Notes: a model not told the origin generated them from the sequence alone. DNA of 43,801 bases from Clostridia bacterium (GCA_017399065.1 JAFQEL010000047.1:1-43801); one strand, 5' to 3'. Positions 6,804-15,959 are shown, counted from the first letter of the stretch. A program made the numbers and translations.

Positions 6804-8873
6804 ATGGATTACATTAAATATGTCAATACAAAGCAGGGCTCAAAATCCTTGCACAGATTTTCTCATGGCAATACTCTGCCTCTGGTACAACGTCCTTTCG
6901 GTTTTGCAGCATTCAGCCTGCAGACCGAAACATCAAGAGGAAGCTGGTATTATCATCCTGATGACCGCTCGGTCGAGGGTATTCGACTCACCCGTCAGCC
7001 CAGCCCATGGATAAGCGACCACAGCGCATTTACAATAATACCGCAGGTAGATAATCCTTACGTTGAGTTTGAGGATTGCTGGTCGGGCTATGACCCTGAA
7101 AAGGCTGTAATACAGCCTCATTATCTCAACTGCTACCTCAAGAGACCTTCGTGCGAATTTGAGCTTACACCTACCGAATACGGTGCCTGCGTAAAATTAA
7201 GCTTCAAGAAAGATTTTAGGCATTACATCTCCGTTCTGCCCGTAAACAACAACTGCGAATACAGATACGACCCCGAAACAAGCAGACTTTACTGTATGAC
7301 AGACTGCAACCGCGGTATTGCTGTACACGATAAAGGTATCATCAAAGGCTATTACGTATTTCAGTTTGATAAAGATTCGGTTGACGTTGACGGTATTCTC
7401 ATCGGCAACAGAAACACCTGCGACACCGAGCAGAAGCTTCACACCGAGGGTGAAAACACAGGTATACATATCGCACTGAAAGAAAAAGACGTCACGTTCA
7501 CCGTTGCAACGTCATTCATCAGCTACGAGCAGGCTGTAAGAAACCTCGAACACGATTCGGTATACGGCAGCTTTGACGAGCTTAAAGCAGAAAACGAACG
7601 TATCTGGAACGAATATCTCGGCAGAATCGAAATTGATGCTGATGAAGATACGATGAAAACGTTCTACAGCTGTATGTACCGCACATTCCTCTACCCTCAC
7701 AAAGCATACGAGCCTGATGAAAACGGCAAGCCCATTCACTACTCACCTGCTGCTGACGAGGTGTTGCCCGGAGTGAGATACACAGACAACGGATTCTGGG
7801 ACACATACCGCACAAACTACCCGTTCTATGCAATAGTTGCCAAGGATATTCTGCCCGAAATTATTGAGGGATATATTCAGGATTATAAAGACGGCGGCTG
7901 GCTTCCGCGCTGGACTGCAGGCGATGCAAAAAACTGTATGCCAAGCACAGGTATCGACGCAGTTATTGCCGACGTCGCGACAAGAAACCTTGTATCAAGA
8001 GACCTGCTCGAAACAGCGTTTGAGGGTATGGAGCTTCACGCAAACAAGCCGTCACCGATATCGGCATACGGCAGAGAGGGCTGTGAAGAATATCTCAAGC
8101 TCGGCTATGTCCCCTACGACAAATACTCCGAGAGCGTTAACCTTACGCTTGATGCGGCATATTTTGACGACTGCGTTGCAACCGTAGCGGATATACTCGG
8201 CTATACCGACAAACGAGATATGTACCGTGCGCGCACGAAGAATTACAAAAACATCTTCGACAGTGAAACAGGCTTTATGCGTGCAAAGGATTCTAACGGC
8301 AACTTCCGACCCGACTTTGACCCGACAAACTGGGGAAAAGACTACACCGAGGCATCGGCATGGCAGACAAGCTTTGCAGTGCAGCACGATATCGACGGAC
8401 TGGCTTCGCTTTACGGCGGCAAGGATGGACTTTTAAAGAAGCTTGACGAATGTTTTGCTACACCTGCAGATTACAGAATCGGCGGATACAGCTACGAGAT
8501 ACACGAGATGACCGAAATGGCAGCCTGCGACTGGGGTCAGTGTGCAATATCTAACCAGCCCAGCTTCCATATTCCGTTTATCTACACCTATCTCGGGCAT
8601 CCCGAAAAAACAGAGTATTGGCTCAAAAAGATTTGTGCTGAGGGCTTTTCGTGGAAGGATGACGGATTCCCCGGCGATGAGGACAACGGCTCAATGGCGG
8701 CGTGGTATATTTTCACCTGCCTCGGTATATACCCCATTTCTCCCGGCAAGCCGATTTACACAAACTGCAAACCTATAGTTGACAACATCAGAATCCTCGG
8801 CAAAAAGGTTGATTTCACAAAATACGGCAACATCATCACATATGATGAAATAATGAAAGAGATCGAAAATTAA
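6804..8873 (+). CDS. GH92 exo-alpha-mannosidase
   Basis: The product is about 689 aa and appears cytoplasmic, with no signal peptide. The ATG at 6804 is preferred over 6786 because the latter has no SD, while AGCAGGT precedes the former. GH92 hallmarks are in order: NTLPLVQRPFGFAAFS near the N-terminus, YTDNGFWDTYRTNYPFYA in the middle (the family's W-D-T-x-R-T motif), GGWLPRWTAG, CMPSTGIDAVIADVA, and near the C-terminus GDEDNGSMAAWYIFTCLGIYP. GH92 enzymes are calcium-dependent inverting alpha-mannosidases acting on N-glycan mannose, and linkage specificity cannot be read from the sequence. The gene is monocistronic and followed by a long REP-like hairpin. A second, divergent GH92 is at 31884-34070 in a glycan operon, so this one may serve the same pathway. 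Confidence 0.9.
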   Translation: MDYIKYVNTKQGSKSLHRFSHGNTLPLVQRPFGFAAFSLQTETSRGSWYYHPDDRSVEGIRLTRQPSPWISDHSAFTIIPQVDNPYVEFEDCWSGYDPEKAVIQPHYLNCYLKRPSCEFELTPTEYGACVKLSFKKDFRHYISVLPVNNNCEYRYDPETSRLYCMTDCNRGIAVHDKGIIKGYYVFQFDKDSVDVDGILIGNRNTCDTEQKLHTEGENTGIHIALKEKDVTFTVATSFISYEQAVRNLEHDSVYGSFDELKAENERIWNEYLGRIEIDADEDTMKTFYSCMYRTFLYPHKAYEPDENGKPIHYSPAADEVLPGVRYTDNGFWDTYRTNYPFYAIVAKDILPEIIEGYIQDYKDGGWLPRWTAGDAKNCMPSTGIDAVIADVATRNLVSRDLLETAFEGMELHANKPSPISAYGREGCEEYLKLGYVPYDKYSESVNLTLDAAYFDDCVATVADILGYTDKRDMYRARTKNYKNIFDSETGFMRAKDSNGNFRPDFDPTNWGKDYTEASAWQTSFAVQHDIDGLASLYGGKDGLLKKLDECFATPADYRIGGYSYEIHEMTEMAACDWGQCAISNQPSFHIPFIYTYLGHPEKTEYWLKKICAEGFSWKDDGFPGDEDNGSMAAWYIFTCLGIYPISPGKPIYTNCKPIVDNIRILGKKVDFTKYGNIITYDEIMKEIEN

Positions 8874-8879
8874 AAGCAA

Positions 8880-8976
8880 AATGTCATTCTGAGGAGCAAA
8901 ACAACGAAGAATCTTAATCTCCCTCATTCAAAGAGGTGGCCGGATTAAGATCCTTCGTTTCACTCAGGATGACATT
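8880..8976. repeat. Long REP-like inverted repeat
   Basis: AATGTCATTCTGAG (8880-8893) pairs with CTCAGGATGACATT (8963-8976), and inside it CGAAGAATCTTAATC (from about 8906) pairs with GATTAAGATCCTTCG (about 8943-8957). Each arm has one mismatch. The layout matches the ATGTCATTCTGAG-type dispersed palindromes I know from many Clostridia. It starts 7 bases after the GH92 stop and may serve as its terminator. Confidence 0.7.
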
Positions 8977-9008
8977 ATTTTTATATCGCTGTAAATTTAG
9001 TTGCTAAT

Positions 9009-9149
9009 GTAGGGCAGAGGAAAATTCCCCCACAGTATGGGGGAAAATGTCTGCAAAGCAGACAAAAGGGGGGCGGCTTCGTCAAAGTGTCTCTGCCGCT
9101 ATAAAAACGATATGACCGTAAAAACGGCAGGGGCAAGCCCCTGCCCTAC
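9009..9149. repeat. GTAGGGCAG...CTGCCCTAC bounded interspersed repeat
   Basis: The ends GTAGGGCAG (9009-9017) and CTGCCCTAC (9141-9149) are perfect inverted repeats. Inside are TTCCCCC/GGGGGAA, GTCTGC/GCAGAC and the palindrome GGCAGGGGCAAGCCCCTGCC (9126-9145). A smaller relative with the same ends lies at 22775-22844. It looks like a non-coding MITE-like repeat family. Confidence 0.6.
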
Positions 9150-9161
9150 ACGAGATAATCA

Positions 9162-10535
9162 ATGGATGCAACAAAATTAGAATATATCTTTCAATCCTCC
9201 GTCTTTTGCTTTGCAAAATCCACCTCCTTTCAAAAGGAGGTTTTTGCTCTTTCTGAAGCTGAATTTGAAATTTATGCCGATGCAGTTGCAGATGAGTTTT
9301 TCTCCGATTACAAGACAATGGAAAGCCTTGCAACGCAGAATCGCTCACTGTTTACAAAGCTCAAGCAGTGGTTTTATACCAACGTTATAAAGATAACTGA
9401 CCAAACCCGAGTTTACGGCAACAAAGCCGCCGCACGAAAGACCTACGCCCTTATGCTCAGAGCAGAAAAAGCGGCAAATGGTATTGTGCGTGACAGTGAG
9501 TCAACAAAAAAACAGTATTCTGTTGTGACGATGGATGACGGCAAACAATATGTCAAAGCTGATAGGCAGGTTATTATTGGCAATAATCCCAAAGAATGGA
9601 GAAAACAAATAACCTCTTATATAAATGATTCTGTACGAAACGGAAGAGATGTCATTGTTTATGCAAAAGACGGTGATGCTCTTACTATAACAAGGGACAC
9701 GGCAGGAAAGGCAGCTTTCAGGAATACCGTTACTATGAAAAATGGCAAAAAAAGGGCTATGACCGACGAAGAGTATGCGACGAAGTTGCGTGCAGAATCT
9801 CACATCGACGAATTAGCAAAAGTATCTACCCGCGGAAATAAAGTTGTGCCGGATACAAAAAATCACCCGTTTGCAAAAGACGGGTTTAATTATCGAACGG
9901 CATATTTTATGGATAATGACGGTCAATATTATCAAATAACTTTGTCAGTTGGCAAAAACGGGGCAGTTAATACTATATATAATGTCGGAAAATTAAAAAA
10001 AGAAGCTAAGTACTCACTTAGTGGCTCAAAGGCCGTAACAGATAATTCTGCTACTATGAGGTCAGCTTCTAACGATAATATATCCGATTCTGCTGAAGAT
10101 GTCAACAATAAATTTGTATTCTCCGCAAAGAAGCCCGAAATAATCGACAAACTCAAGACGGATTTCGGCTACAGCGAAGCAAGTGCAAACAATATTTACA
10201 GAGCGGCACGCACAATGAAGCAGAGTGCAGGCAGCACTGCTGACGTTGAACAGCTTACCTCTGAGATTGTTGTTTCGCTTAATAACAGAAGAAACGGCGA
10301 GATTGATAGCGACAATATCAACCGTATTGCTATGATGCTTGCTGAAAACGCACAAGCTGTTAACGAAACCTATGTTGAGCAGTACAAGCCCGTAATGGAC
10401 TATCTTAATAAAATGAAGATAAGTATTTCCGAGTCGGATGTAGCCGACCTTGGGGATACTTTTTCTTATGTCAAAAAGAGGCTTTTCCCGACTGCACTGC
10501 AGCCTTTTGTACATTTAACCAAAAATAATACTTAA
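9162..10535 (+). pseudogene. Decayed fragment of a phage-type large polyvalent protein
   Basis: The frame stays open for 457 codons but does not look like an intact gene. Its first 27 codons run through repeat-derived DNA, including a CCTCC...GGAGG hairpin with a T-run (about 9222-9246). The middle (YFMDNDGQYYQITLSVGKNG) resembles LPD/BECR-type modules of the giant polyvalent proteins of prophages and conjugative elements. The part near the end (NEDNINRIAMML-like, then MDYLNKMKISISESDVADLG) resembles their conserved region before a serine/threonine-rich extension. The frame then ends abruptly with unrelated residues after KKRLFP. No phage neighbours remain. I infer a chimeric remnant of a lost mobile element. 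Module names come from memory of the family style, not from a search. Confidence 0.55.
9222..9247 (+). terminator. CCTCC/GGAGG hairpin with T-run
   Basis: ACCTCCTTT and AAAGGAGGT form a tight stem followed by TTTTTGCTCTTT. It lies inside the first codons of the phage-protein remnant, which is evidence that this part of the frame is not a genuine gene start. Confidence 0.5.
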
Positions 10536-10616
10536 ACCTTGTGATATAATCGCATTGAGTTTTATGTATTTTTTTGGTAAAATTTTTTTATTACTTATAA
10601 ATAAGGGGATATAACT

Positions 10617-12395
10617 ATGAAATTTAAAAGAGTAATAAGCATCTGCCTTGTTCTCACTATGCTGTTTTCGTTCACAGCCTTTGCGGCTGACCCGGACAGC
10701 GTAGCAGGCTCAGCTTACACACCCGACTACGACACCGAGACACCGGTTATCATCGTACACGGTATGAGCCAGAACAACACATACCTTGTTGACGAAAACG
10801 GCAACTGGGTGCCCGACGAAACAGGCTACGTAACAGGCTGGCCGCTCGAAATCGACGTTATGCCGCTTCTCAAGCGTGCTCTGCCGAATATGCTTGCTTC
10901 AATCGTTACAAGAAGTGACGTCGGACTGACCGAGGCTATGTACGAGGGCACTTACAATGCACTCAGCCTTATCGAAAAAGATAACGACGGCAAATACATC
11001 AACAACATCGTAACACCCTGCTACGAGATGCCTATGAGTGAGCTTCCCGAAGCTGTAAGAGAAGAGTATTACAACTTCCTGCCGATTCAGGAGCTGAGTG
11101 AAATAGTAGGTGAAGATGATGTTTACTACTTCGGCTACGACTCACTCGGTGACGTTATGTACGAAACCGAAAAGCTCCACCATTACATCCACGACGTTGT
11201 ACTGCCCAAGTCACCTAACGGTCAGGTCAAGCTCTGCCATATCAGCCTTGGCGGTACAATCGCAATCAACTACCTTGAAACCTACCCCGAAGATTACGAG
11301 CTTATCAAGAAGATGGTTTTTGTAATTCCCGCAATAGACGGCTCCGATATAATCGGTGACCTTTACACAGGCAACCTCAGCGTTTTCTATGACGATGACA
11401 CTCTCTACGAAGACCTGCTTGTAACACTTCTCGGTGATACATACCTTGCATATCTTCTCAATATGGTGCTTCGCATTCTCCCCGACGATGTTCTCAAATC
11501 AGCACTCAGCGGTCTTGCAAACGGCCTTGTAGAGGTTGCCGCAGTACGCACAACAATGCTCTGGGCACTCTGCCCCGACGCATACTATGAAGAAGCTAAG
11601 TCAATGTGGCTTGAGGGCAGAGACGAGCTTTCGGGTATTCTTGAAGACGTTGAATACTTTATGAACGCAAGAGCAAACTTTGAAGAAAACCTCAATGAGC
11701 TTCGCGAAACAGGCTGTGAGGTATTCGACATCGCCTGCTACGACGTAAACCTCTTCCCTCTTTGCAAAAACTATAAAACAAAGAATGCTGACCGTGTTAT
11801 TCACGCCGCATCCCCCTCAATGGGTGCAACGTTTGCCGACCTTGGCACAACACTCGGTGACGATTACAAGGCAGCAGGCACATACTGCGACAACCCCGAG
11901 CACAACCACCTTTCACCCGACGGTGTTGTAGACGCAACAACAGGTCTTCTGCCCTGCACTACCTGGTACTTCAAGGCACAGGCTCACGAGCAGCTTCCGC
12001 AGAATGATGTCGCCCTCACTCTCGCAATCAGAGTTATGGCAGACAACAATATGAAGGACGTTTACTCCAACCCCGCATTCCCGCAGTTTAACGAAGGCAG
12101 ACTTACATTCAACGCACTCGAAAACATCGAAGCATGGAATGAAGCTGACAAGAGCGGTATCAGCGCAGAAAACGTTGCCGCAGTTGAAGCAGCAGTTGCA
12201 AAGGTTGAGGCATTGTACGATAACACAATCGTTGACCAGGCTGCATGGAATGCCGCAGATGCTGAGCTCGAGCAGGCACTTGTCGCCGCCGGTGTAATCG
12301 CAGACGAAGCACCGACAGCAGTCGAAAACGCATTCACAACAATCCTCAAATACCTTAATAAAACTGTGAATATACTCTTTAAGCATTTCTCATAA
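10617..12395 (+). CDS. Secreted alpha/beta-hydrolase (lipase-like)
   Basis: The product has 592 aa. Residues 1-23 are a clear signal peptide ending AFA-AD. Residues about 42-52 (PVIIVHGMSQN) form the first beta strand with an oxyanion HG. S210 in CHISLGG is the likely nucleophile, in the lipase-like S-x-G-G elbow. The acid and histidine probably lie in the segment around SPDGVVDATTGLLP and KAQAHEQLP (about 435-460). The last 80 residues are Ala/Glu-rich helices (AAVEAAVAKVEALYDN) resembling FIVAR-type cell-wall spacers, with no sortase motif or dockerin. The substrate is unknown. The gene stands alone, with an SD GGGGAT upstream and a strong terminator downstream. High GC at codon third positions matches the core genes, not the AT-rich accessory genes at 1-6 kb. 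Confidence 0.8.
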   Translation: MKFKRVISICLVLTMLFSFTAFAADPDSVAGSAYTPDYDTETPVIIVHGMSQNNTYLVDENGNWVPDETGYVTGWPLEIDVMPLLKRALPNMLASIVTRSDVGLTEAMYEGTYNALSLIEKDNDGKYINNIVTPCYEMPMSELPEAVREEYYNFLPIQELSEIVGEDDVYYFGYDSLGDVMYETEKLHHYIHDVVLPKSPNGQVKLCHISLGGTIAINYLETYPEDYELIKKMVFVIPAIDGSDIIGDLYTGNLSVFYDDDTLYEDLLVTLLGDTYLAYLLNMVLRILPDDVLKSALSGLANGLVEVAAVRTTMLWALCPDAYYEEAKSMWLEGRDELSGILEDVEYFMNARANFEENLNELRETGCEVFDIACYDVNLFPLCKNYKTKNADRVIHAASPSMGATFADLGTTLGDDYKAAGTYCDNPEHNHLSPDGVVDATTGLLPCTTWYFKAQAHEQLPQNDVALTLAIRVMADNNMKDVYSNPAFPQFNEGRLTFNALENIEAWNEADKSGISAENVAAVEAAVAKVEALYDNTIVDQAAWNAADAELEQALVAAGVIADEAPTAVENAFTTILKYLNKTVNILFKHFS

Positions 12396-12400
12396 ACAAC

Positions 12401-12434
12401 AAAAATCCTGCCTGTTAATTCAGGCAGGATTTTT
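12401..12434. terminator. Bidirectional intrinsic terminator
   Basis: AAAAATCCTGCCTG (12401-12414) pairs perfectly with CAGGCAGGATTTTT (12421-12434), with a 6-base loop and T-runs on both strands. It ends the secreted hydrolase gene at 12395. Confidence 0.9.
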
Positions 12435-12665
12435 GTTTGTGTTATTTATGATATTTTATTTATCGAGGCTCTTTATTATAAATAATAATAACATATAAAT
12501 TATGTGTTGAAAAAGCAGTTTGTATTGTGATGCCAAGAATGAACACTATAATATTAGAAAACTGCCGAAGCTCAAGAGCAGCATCAAGAGCTATTCCATT
12601 CACACCTCATCACCACGATATTAACAGGACTATCAACAGTAATTGTGCAGTCCGTTTCCGGATAC

Positions 12666-12772
12666 AACTATACCCTTTCGGGTATAGTTATGCCTTGTTG
12701 CATACTTTTATACCATAACGGGTATAATAATCGCATAAAGCTATTGACATTATACCCTTTAGGGTGTAATAT
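12666..12772 (+). promoter_or_regulatory. hipBST promoter with three HipB-type operators
   Basis: Three palindromes of the form TATACC(C)-N4/5-GGGTATA occur at about 12669-12686, 12710-12727 and 12751-12770, roughly 42 bp (four helical turns) apart. The last lies exactly in the 17-bp spacer between TTGACA (12744-12749) and TAATAT (12767-12772), so repressor binding would exclude polymerase. They resemble the TATCC-N8-GGATA sites of E. coli HipB in layout. The expected transcript start (about 12779) coincides with the hipB ATG. The rest of the gap 12435-12665 shows no gene. Confidence 0.75.
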
Positions 12773-12778
12773 ACACTT

Positions 12779-12979
12779 ATGAATACAATTGCTGAATTTA
12801 TCAAACAAAAAAGAAAAGAAGCAGGACTGACTCAGGAAGAGTTCGCAATCCGTTCAGGTCTGGGCTTAAGGTTCATCCGTGAGCTTGAACAGGGCAAGGA
12901 AACGGTGCGTATGGACAAGGTTAATCAGGCTCTTTCAATGTTTGGCATGAAGGCAGTTCCCGGAAGGAAGGATGACTGA
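12779..12979 (+). CDS. hipB: HipB-type antitoxin/repressor
   Basis: A 66-residue Cro/XRE helix-turn-helix protein: IAEFIKQKRKEAGLTQEEFA, then GLGLRFIRELEQGKETVRM, the usual helix 2-3 signature. It is the DNA-binding member of a three-gene HipBST-type toxin-antitoxin system and should bind the three TATACCC palindromes just upstream. The ATG sits about 6 bases after the -10 element and no SD is visible, so the mRNA is probably leaderless unless a promoter further up (TATAAT at 12723-12728) is used. Its stop codon overlaps the hipS start by one base (TGATG). Together with the separate HipS and HipT proteins, this arrangement distinguishes it from two-gene hipBA. Confidence 0.85.
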   Translation: MNTIAEFIKQKRKEAGLTQEEFAIRSGLGLRFIRELEQGKETVRMDKVNQALSMFGMKAVPGRKDD

Positions 12980-13308
12980 TGGAAGCATACAGAACAGCGT
13001 ATGTATATGTACGGGAAACCTTTGCAGGAACACTGAAAGAAACAGATTACGGATATTCATTTATATATGACAGTGAATATCTTGAAAACGCAAACTCTTC
13101 TGCGGTGAGTCTTACTATGCCTATGACAAGTGAGGAATACACCTCAAAAACTCTGTTTGCATTCTTTGACGGACTTATTCCCGAAGGCTGGCTGCTTGAC
13201 ATTGTCAGCCATAATTGGAAGATTGACCGCAAGGACAGATTCGGTCTGCTTCTCGTTGCGTGTAAAGATCCTATAGGAAACGTCAGCATCAAGGAGGTTA
13301 AGGAATGA
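12979..13308 (+). CDS. hipS: HipS-type antitoxin (stand-alone HipA N-terminal subdomain)
   Basis: A 109-residue protein matching the N-subdomain 1 that two-domain HipA kinases carry at their N-terminus: YVYVRETFAGTLKETDYGYS, then FFDGLIPEGWLL and DRFGLLLVACKDPIGNVSI. In E. coli O127 HipBST this separate piece (HipS) is the actual antitoxin, inhibiting the HipT kinase, while HipB mainly augments. The same role is inferred here from order and size. It overlaps hipB by one base and hipT by four (ATGA), so all three are translationally coupled. An AAGGAGG SD for hipT lies inside its 3' end. Confidence 0.85.
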   Translation: MEAYRTAYVYVRETFAGTLKETDYGYSFIYDSEYLENANSSAVSLTMPMTSEEYTSKTLFAFFDGLIPEGWLLDIVSHNWKIDRKDRFGLLLVACKDPIGNVSIKEVKE

Positions 13309-14252
13309 TTTGTCTGTGTTGCGGTAAGCCGCTGAAGACTGAAGGCAACCCGTATCAGTGGCATCAGAGTTGCATTAAAAGTTTCTTCGGCACAAGCAAA
13401 TTTCCCGATATTGACGTGTCGGAAGAAATCCTCAACCAGCTTGCCATCGACAGCACAAACAAGGGTTATACAGTACCCGGTGTGCAGAAAAAGCTGTCAC
13501 TGCACCTGACAAAGGACAACGAGCCGAGACTCACACTTGTGAATTACCCTACGGGCTATATTCTCAAGCCTCAGACTCAGGAATATCCGGCTTTACCCGA
13601 AATGGAATACCTTGTAATGCAGATGGCAAACTTGAGCGAAATAAAAACCGTACCGTTTGCGCTGATGCGTTTGCCTTCGCAGAATAATGCGTTTGCATAT
13701 ATCACAAAGCGAATCGACAGGGAAAACGGACAGATGCTCGCAATGGAAGATTTTTGTCAGCTTGACGGCAGACTGACCGAAGACAAGTACAGAGGCTCTT
13801 ACGAACGCTGCGGTAAGATTGTTTCAAAACATTCCGTCAACTACGGACTTGACCTTGCAGAGCTTTATATAAGGATAGTTTTCTCTTTTGCAGTCGGCAA
13901 CTCGGATATGCATCTGAAGAATTTCTCGCTCATCGAAACATCACAGGGCAGCGAAGAATATGCTCTGTCTGCTGCATACGATATGCTTTCGACCAATGTA
14001 ATTATTCCGGAAGATAAGGAGCAGCTTGCACTTACTGCAAATGGCAAAAAGCAGAACCTGCGCAGAAAAGACTTCCTCTTGCTCGCTGAAGTTATCGGCA
14101 TCCCGCCCAAGTCTGCAGAGAAGATGATTGATAAAATCGCAAAGCTTAAAGACAGGTATTTTCAGCTGTGCAGAAATTCATATCTGCCCGATGATATGAA
14201 AGGCGCACTTGAAGAGCTGATAGCACAGCGCATTGAAGCTTTAATGAAATAA
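13305..14252 (+). CDS. hipT: HipT-type serine/threonine kinase toxin
   Basis: The product has 315 aa. It begins with a small Cys cluster (CLCCGKPL, then WHQSC), possibly zinc-binding, typical of HipA-like proteins that lack the N-subdomain. The Gly-rich loop is TVPGVQKKLSLHL (56-68). YITKRIDR near 132 would contain the ATP-contacting strand. GNSDMHLKN (198-206) is the catalytic loop with D201 as base and N206. YDMLS with D226 is the metal-binding Asp. Family members phosphorylate aminoacyl-tRNA synthetases (GltX for HipA, TrpS for E. coli HipT), causing growth arrest. In E. coli HipT the loop carries two regulatory serines in an S-x-S motif. Here the same place reads T-V-P, so autophosphorylation control may differ. 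An intrinsic terminator follows at 14294. Confidence 0.85.
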   Translation: MICLCCGKPLKTEGNPYQWHQSCIKSFFGTSKFPDIDVSEEILNQLAIDSTNKGYTVPGVQKKLSLHLTKDNEPRLTLVNYPTGYILKPQTQEYPALPEMEYLVMQMANLSEIKTVPFALMRLPSQNNAFAYITKRIDRENGQMLAMEDFCQLDGRLTEDKYRGSYERCGKIVSKHSVNYGLDLAELYIRIVFSFAVGNSDMHLKNFSLIETSQGSEEYALSAAYDMLSTNVIIPEDKEQLALTANGKKQNLRRKDFLLLAEVIGIPPKSAEKMIDKIAKLKDRYFQLCRNSYLPDDMKGALEELIAQRIEALMK

Positions 14253-14293
14253 CATTTAAACCTTTTGTGCACACGATATTTAATTTAAGATAC

Positions 14294-14327
14294 AAAAAAT
14301 CCTGCCCGGAAAACGAGCAGGATTTTG
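14294..14327. terminator. Intrinsic terminator after hipT
   Basis: AAAATCCTGC pairs with GCAGGATTTT around an 11-base loop, with T-rich flanks. It ends hipBST on the plus strand and lies about 100 bp beyond the lysS stop on the minus strand. Confidence 0.8.
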
Positions 14328-14426
14328 TTGTTTTATTATCTGTTTTTCGTGGTTTTTTGAAAAACTGTGGTAAAATCGCCTTTTTCAGCTTGGAAAAAAC
14401 CTCAAAATCGTTGATACAGAGCGATT

Positions 14427-15932
14427 TTATTTGTCGAGGCTCTTCATCGTGGGGAAGAGGAGGACATCGCGGATAGCGGAAGAATCGGTAAGGAGCATAC
14501 ACATTCTGTCGATACCGAAGCCGATGCCGCCCGTGGGGGGCATACCGTACTCGAGAGCTGTGAGGAAGTCCTCATCAGTTGTGTTAGCCTCGTCGTCGCC
14601 CTGTGCGAGGAGTGCTTCCTGAGCCTTGAAACGCTCTCTCTGGTCGATCGGGTCGTTAAGCTCGGAGTAAGCGTTTGCCATCTCCCAGCCGTTCATAAAG
14701 AACTCGAAACGCTCAACATAGTCGGGGTTACCCGGCTTTTTCTTTGTGAGCGGAGAAATTTCAATCGGATGATCCATAACAAATGTGGGCTGAATAAGGT
14801 GCTCCTCAGCATACTCTTCAAAGAAGAGAGCGAGGATATCGCCCTTGCCGTGACGCTTCTCATACTCAACGTGGTGCTTGTCTGCAAGCTCACGAGCCTG
14901 CTCAAGAGTCTCAACCTTGTTCCAGTCAACGCCTGCGTACTTCTTGACAGCGTCAACCATTGTGATGCGCTCGAAGGGCTTGCCGAGATCCATCTCAACA
15001 CCGTTGTAGACAACCTTTGTTGTGCCGAGAACTTCCTGTGCAACATAGCGGTAGAGATTTTCTGTAAGGTCCATCATACCGTTGTAGTCGGTGTATGCCT
15101 GGTAGAGCTCCATAAGAGTAAACTCGGGGTTGTGTCTTGTATCGCAGCCCTCGTTACGGAAAACTCTGCCGATTTCGTAAACACGCTCCATACCGCCGAC
15201 GATAAGGCGCTTGAGGTAAAGCTCGAGTGAAATACGGAGCTTGAAATCCTCATCAAGAGCGTTGTGGTGAGTCATGAAAGGTCTTGCAGCAGCACCGCCT
15301 GCGTTGCTGACAAGGATGGGAGTTTCAACCTCGATGAAATTCTCGCCATCAAGATACTTACGGATTGCACGAAGGATAGCTGAACGCTTATAGAATGTAT
15401 CCTTAACCTCGGGATTCATAATGAGGTCGAGGTAACGCTGACGGTAGCGTGTATCGGTATCTGTAAGGCCGTGATACTTCTCTGCAAGAGGAAGAAGTGA
15501 CTTGGAGAGAAGGCGGATCTGCTGAGCGTGGACAGAGATTTCACCGCGACGTGTGCGGAAAACAAAGCCTTTGACCTCGACAATATCGCCGATATCCCAC
15601 TTCTTGAACTCGGCAAAATTCTCTTCGCCGATGTCATTAATACGCACGTAAATTTGCATACGGTCAGAACGGTCACGGATATCGATAAAGTTTGCCTTAC
15701 CCATATCGCGCCATGTCATGATACGGCCGCAGATAGTTACTTCGGAGTTTTCAAGCTCCTCAAATCTTGCATTGATCTCGGCAGCAGTAATTGTCTGCTC
15801 GGCGAGTGTTATTTCAAACGGGTCCTTACCTGCCTGCTGAAGTGCTTCAAGCTTTTCGAGACGTATTGCTCTCTGTTCGTTTTCGCTCTTTACTTCTTCT
15901 TCGGGAGTAAGGATGATATTTTCTTCTGCCAT
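14427..15932 (-). CDS. lysS: Lysyl-tRNA synthetase (class II)
   Basis: The product has 501 aa, the normal length for LysS. An acidic N-terminal tail is followed by an OB-fold anticodon-binding domain (about 60-170; VTICGRIMTWRDMGKANFIDI). The class II catalytic core carries motif 2 around YEIGRVFRNEGCDTRHNPEF and motif 3 in GGIGFGIDRMCMLLTD. It charges tRNA-Lys in the cytoplasm. It lies 27 bp downstream of greA on the same strand and is very probably co-transcribed from the consensus promoter at 16474-16502. The greA-lysS pairing is common in Clostridia. Confidence 0.98.
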   Translation of the reverse strand: MAEENIILTPEEEVKSENEQRAIRLEKLEALQQAGKDPFEITLAEQTITAAEINARFEELENSEVTICGRIMTWRDMGKANFIDIRDRSDRMQIYVRINDIGEENFAEFKKWDIGDIVEVKGFVFRTRRGEISVHAQQIRLLSKSLLPLAEKYHGLTDTDTRYRQRYLDLIMNPEVKDTFYKRSAILRAIRKYLDGENFIEVETPILVSNAGGAAARPFMTHHNALDEDFKLRISLELYLKRLIVGGMERVYEIGRVFRNEGCDTRHNPEFTLMELYQAYTDYNGMMDLTENLYRYVAQEVLGTTKVVYNGVEMDLGKPFERITMVDAVKKYAGVDWNKVETLEQARELADKHHVEYEKRHGKGDILALFFEEYAEEHLIQPTFVMDHPIEISPLTKKKPGNPDYVERFEFFMNGWEMANAYSELNDPIDQRERFKAQEALLAQGDDEANTTDEDFLTALEYGMPPTGGIGFGIDRMCMLLTDSSAIRDVLLFPTMKSLDK

Positions 15933-15959
15933 TTTGATTATCCTCTCAAGTAAAATAAC

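Noticed and set aside
12527-12718. 63-codon frame upstream of hipB
   Set aside because: It overlaps the operator palindromes, lacks an SD and has no family resemblance.
15528-15953. Long plus-strand open frames opposite lysS, clpC, hipT and the glycosidases
   Set aside because: They mirror strongly conserved proteins on the other strand and have no SD or family features of their own.
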